Assembly (NCBI GenBank): GCA_016191225.1
Contig: JACPPC010000018.1
Coordinates: forward strand, 101,827 to 165,826
Length of the DNA: 64,000 nucleotides
Source of the DNA: Gemmatimonadota bacterium
GTDB taxonomy: Bacteria > Gemmatimonadota > Gemmatimonadetes > Gemmatimonadales > Gemmatimonadaceae
Reading direction: 5' to 3'
A model generated the notes under the pieces. It was not told where the DNA came from, made no database searches, and saw only the letters and a list, made by a program, of their open reading frames with translations. Position 1 is the stretch's first letter, and each line of letters begins with the position of its first letter. Positions 63,474 through 64,000 of this stretch are shown here, piece by piece. The position numbers were made by a program, and so were the translations under genes.

Positions 63474-63489
63474 AGCACCTTGCGTGCCA
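63474..63489 (-). promoter_or_regulatory. Sigma-54 promoter of the fliL operon
   Basis: On the minus strand TGGCACG, 4 bases, GTGCT, with GG and GC exactly 10 bases apart. The first half is the perfect -24 box; the -12 box has G for the first T. The start would be near 63462. Confidence 0.8.
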
Positions 63490-63648
63490 GATTCGCCGGT
63501 GCCCTTGTGCCTGCCATATCGTGCTGCGGTGCAAGCAGTTGGCCGCACGCGCCGCTCGTGGCCCGCTCGCGCGCCGGCGGCACTTCTTGCCGCCACGCGG
63601 GACGCTGTTGCCGTGCGGTGGCGCGACCTGCCTGTCGCGCCGCGGGCG

Positions 63649-63687
63649 CCACGCCAGTGCACCACGCCAGTGCACCACGCCAGTGCA
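63649..63687. repeat. 13-bp tandem repeat, three copies
   Basis: CCACGCCAGTGCA occurs three times back to back. It lies in the non-coding stretch 63423-63885, where I find no gene on either strand. No spacers, so not a CRISPR. Confidence 0.9.
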
Positions 63688-63790
63688 CCAGGCGCCGGAT
63701 GGCGACGGCGCCATGCGGTGCACCCCACCGAGCAACGCGGGGCGAACCTCGTCGAGGTCCGCCCCGCGCGCCGTGCTCCGCTCGTGGTGC

Positions 63791-63811
63791 GTGCTGCGTG
63801 CTGCGTGCTGC
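63791..63811. repeat. 7-bp tandem repeat, three copies
   Basis: GTGCTGC three times. Same non-coding stretch, between the fliL promoter and the transposase 3' end. Confidence 0.85.
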
Positions 63812-63885
63812 CCCCGCGCCCCGTCCGCAGGGCGCGGGTCCGTCAAGCGCCCAGGAGGACTAGCTGTTGTTAGTGAGCAGGTTGT

Positions 63886-64000
63886 TCACAGGGCGGTCGC
63901 CAGGTGCAGCATGGGGGGCAGGTAGTTGAGGGCCGAGTGCCCGCGTACCTCATTGTACGTCCGGAGGTAGCGGGCCAGCCACTCGGTACGCCTCCGGGAC
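63886..64000 (-). CDS. Transposase 3' end (integrase-core type), 5' part beyond window
   Basis: The last 37 codons read SRRRTEWLARYLRTYNEVRGHSALN and end at a TGA at 63886-63888. TEWLARYLRTYNEVRGHSALNYLPP is the typical C-terminal end of IS3/IS481-type DDE transposases (Y-N-x-x-R-x-H-S-A-L-x-Y). The rest is outside the window, so intactness cannot be judged. An insertion sequence therefore bounds the flagellar locus on the right. Candidate IS end lies around 63855-63885. Confidence 0.8.
   Translation of the reverse strand, partial: SRRRTEWLARYLRTYNEVRGHSALNYLPPMLHLATAL

Noticed and set aside
63649..63687. CRISPR-like array
   Set aside because: Units are contiguous with no spacers, and no cas genes are present. 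It is a simple tandem repeat.

Overview
The window is very GC-rich, has no rRNA or tRNA that I can see, and looks like a chromosomal segment of a Gemmatimonadota-type (FCB superphylum) bacterium. The clues are TonB-dependent receptors with carboxypeptidase-regulatory N-termini, a PEP-CTERM surface protein, an S9 peptidase and a sortilin-like remnant typical of that group, and several promoters with a Bacteroidetes-like -7 element (TAnnTTTG or TAnnTTGT). The phylum call is inference from gene content, not from a marker gene.

Layout. 1-9.5 kb: TPR protein (cut by the window edge), pseudouridine-phosphate glycosidase, a beta-lactamase-fold hydrolase, a PEP-CTERM protein, a kynureninase-like enzyme with an amino-acid permease, a patatin-ferredoxin fusion and an M20 peptidase. 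9.7-15.8 kb: aconitase, a lipid kinase, a secreted peroxiredoxin and glycerate 2-kinase, with one decayed PD40 fragment. 15.8-21.6 kb: an island with less extreme base use that holds a six-cysteine secreted peptide, two thioredoxin-fold CxxC proteins, a small secreted protein and a large TonB-type outer-membrane receptor. Its likely promoter carries a run of nine G in the -35/-10 spacer. This is my best candidate for an undescribed system. 21.7-28.1 kb: agmatine-to-putrescine genes (aguB, aguA), a periplasmic binding lipoprotein overlapping a chemoreceptor, and queC-queE. 28.1-28.7 kb: a 583-bp non-coding element with about 74-bp inverted repeats. 28.7-42.8 kb: flavin monooxygenase, DUF2461, a second TonB receptor with a structured leader, glycerophosphodiesterase, DUF218, a Spy-like protein, a membrane PHP phosphoesterase, a chimeric sortilin remnant, S9 peptidase, a broken small gene and an MFS transporter.

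42.9-63.5 kb is a motility locus: an EAL-HDOD regulator, motB-motA, a divergent histidine-kinase-like protein, csrA, then on the minus strand two blocks read as fliL-M-N-O/P-Q-R-flhB-A-F-G-fliA-(small gene) and flgF-G-A-H-I-J-N-K-csrA. Both blocks start at near-perfect sigma-54 promoters (63474-63489 and 53191-53207). Late genes (motAB, the kinase-like gene, EAL-HDOD) have sigma-28-like sites, and fliA, the sigma-28 gene, is in the early block. This gives a readable hierarchy: sigma-54 drives the export gate, switch, rod and ring genes; FliA then drives motor and signalling genes. The right edge holds the 3' end of an IS transposase.

Translational coupling by 4-base overlaps (ATGA or GTGA) is pervasive, and many genes start at GTG, which was used to set starts.
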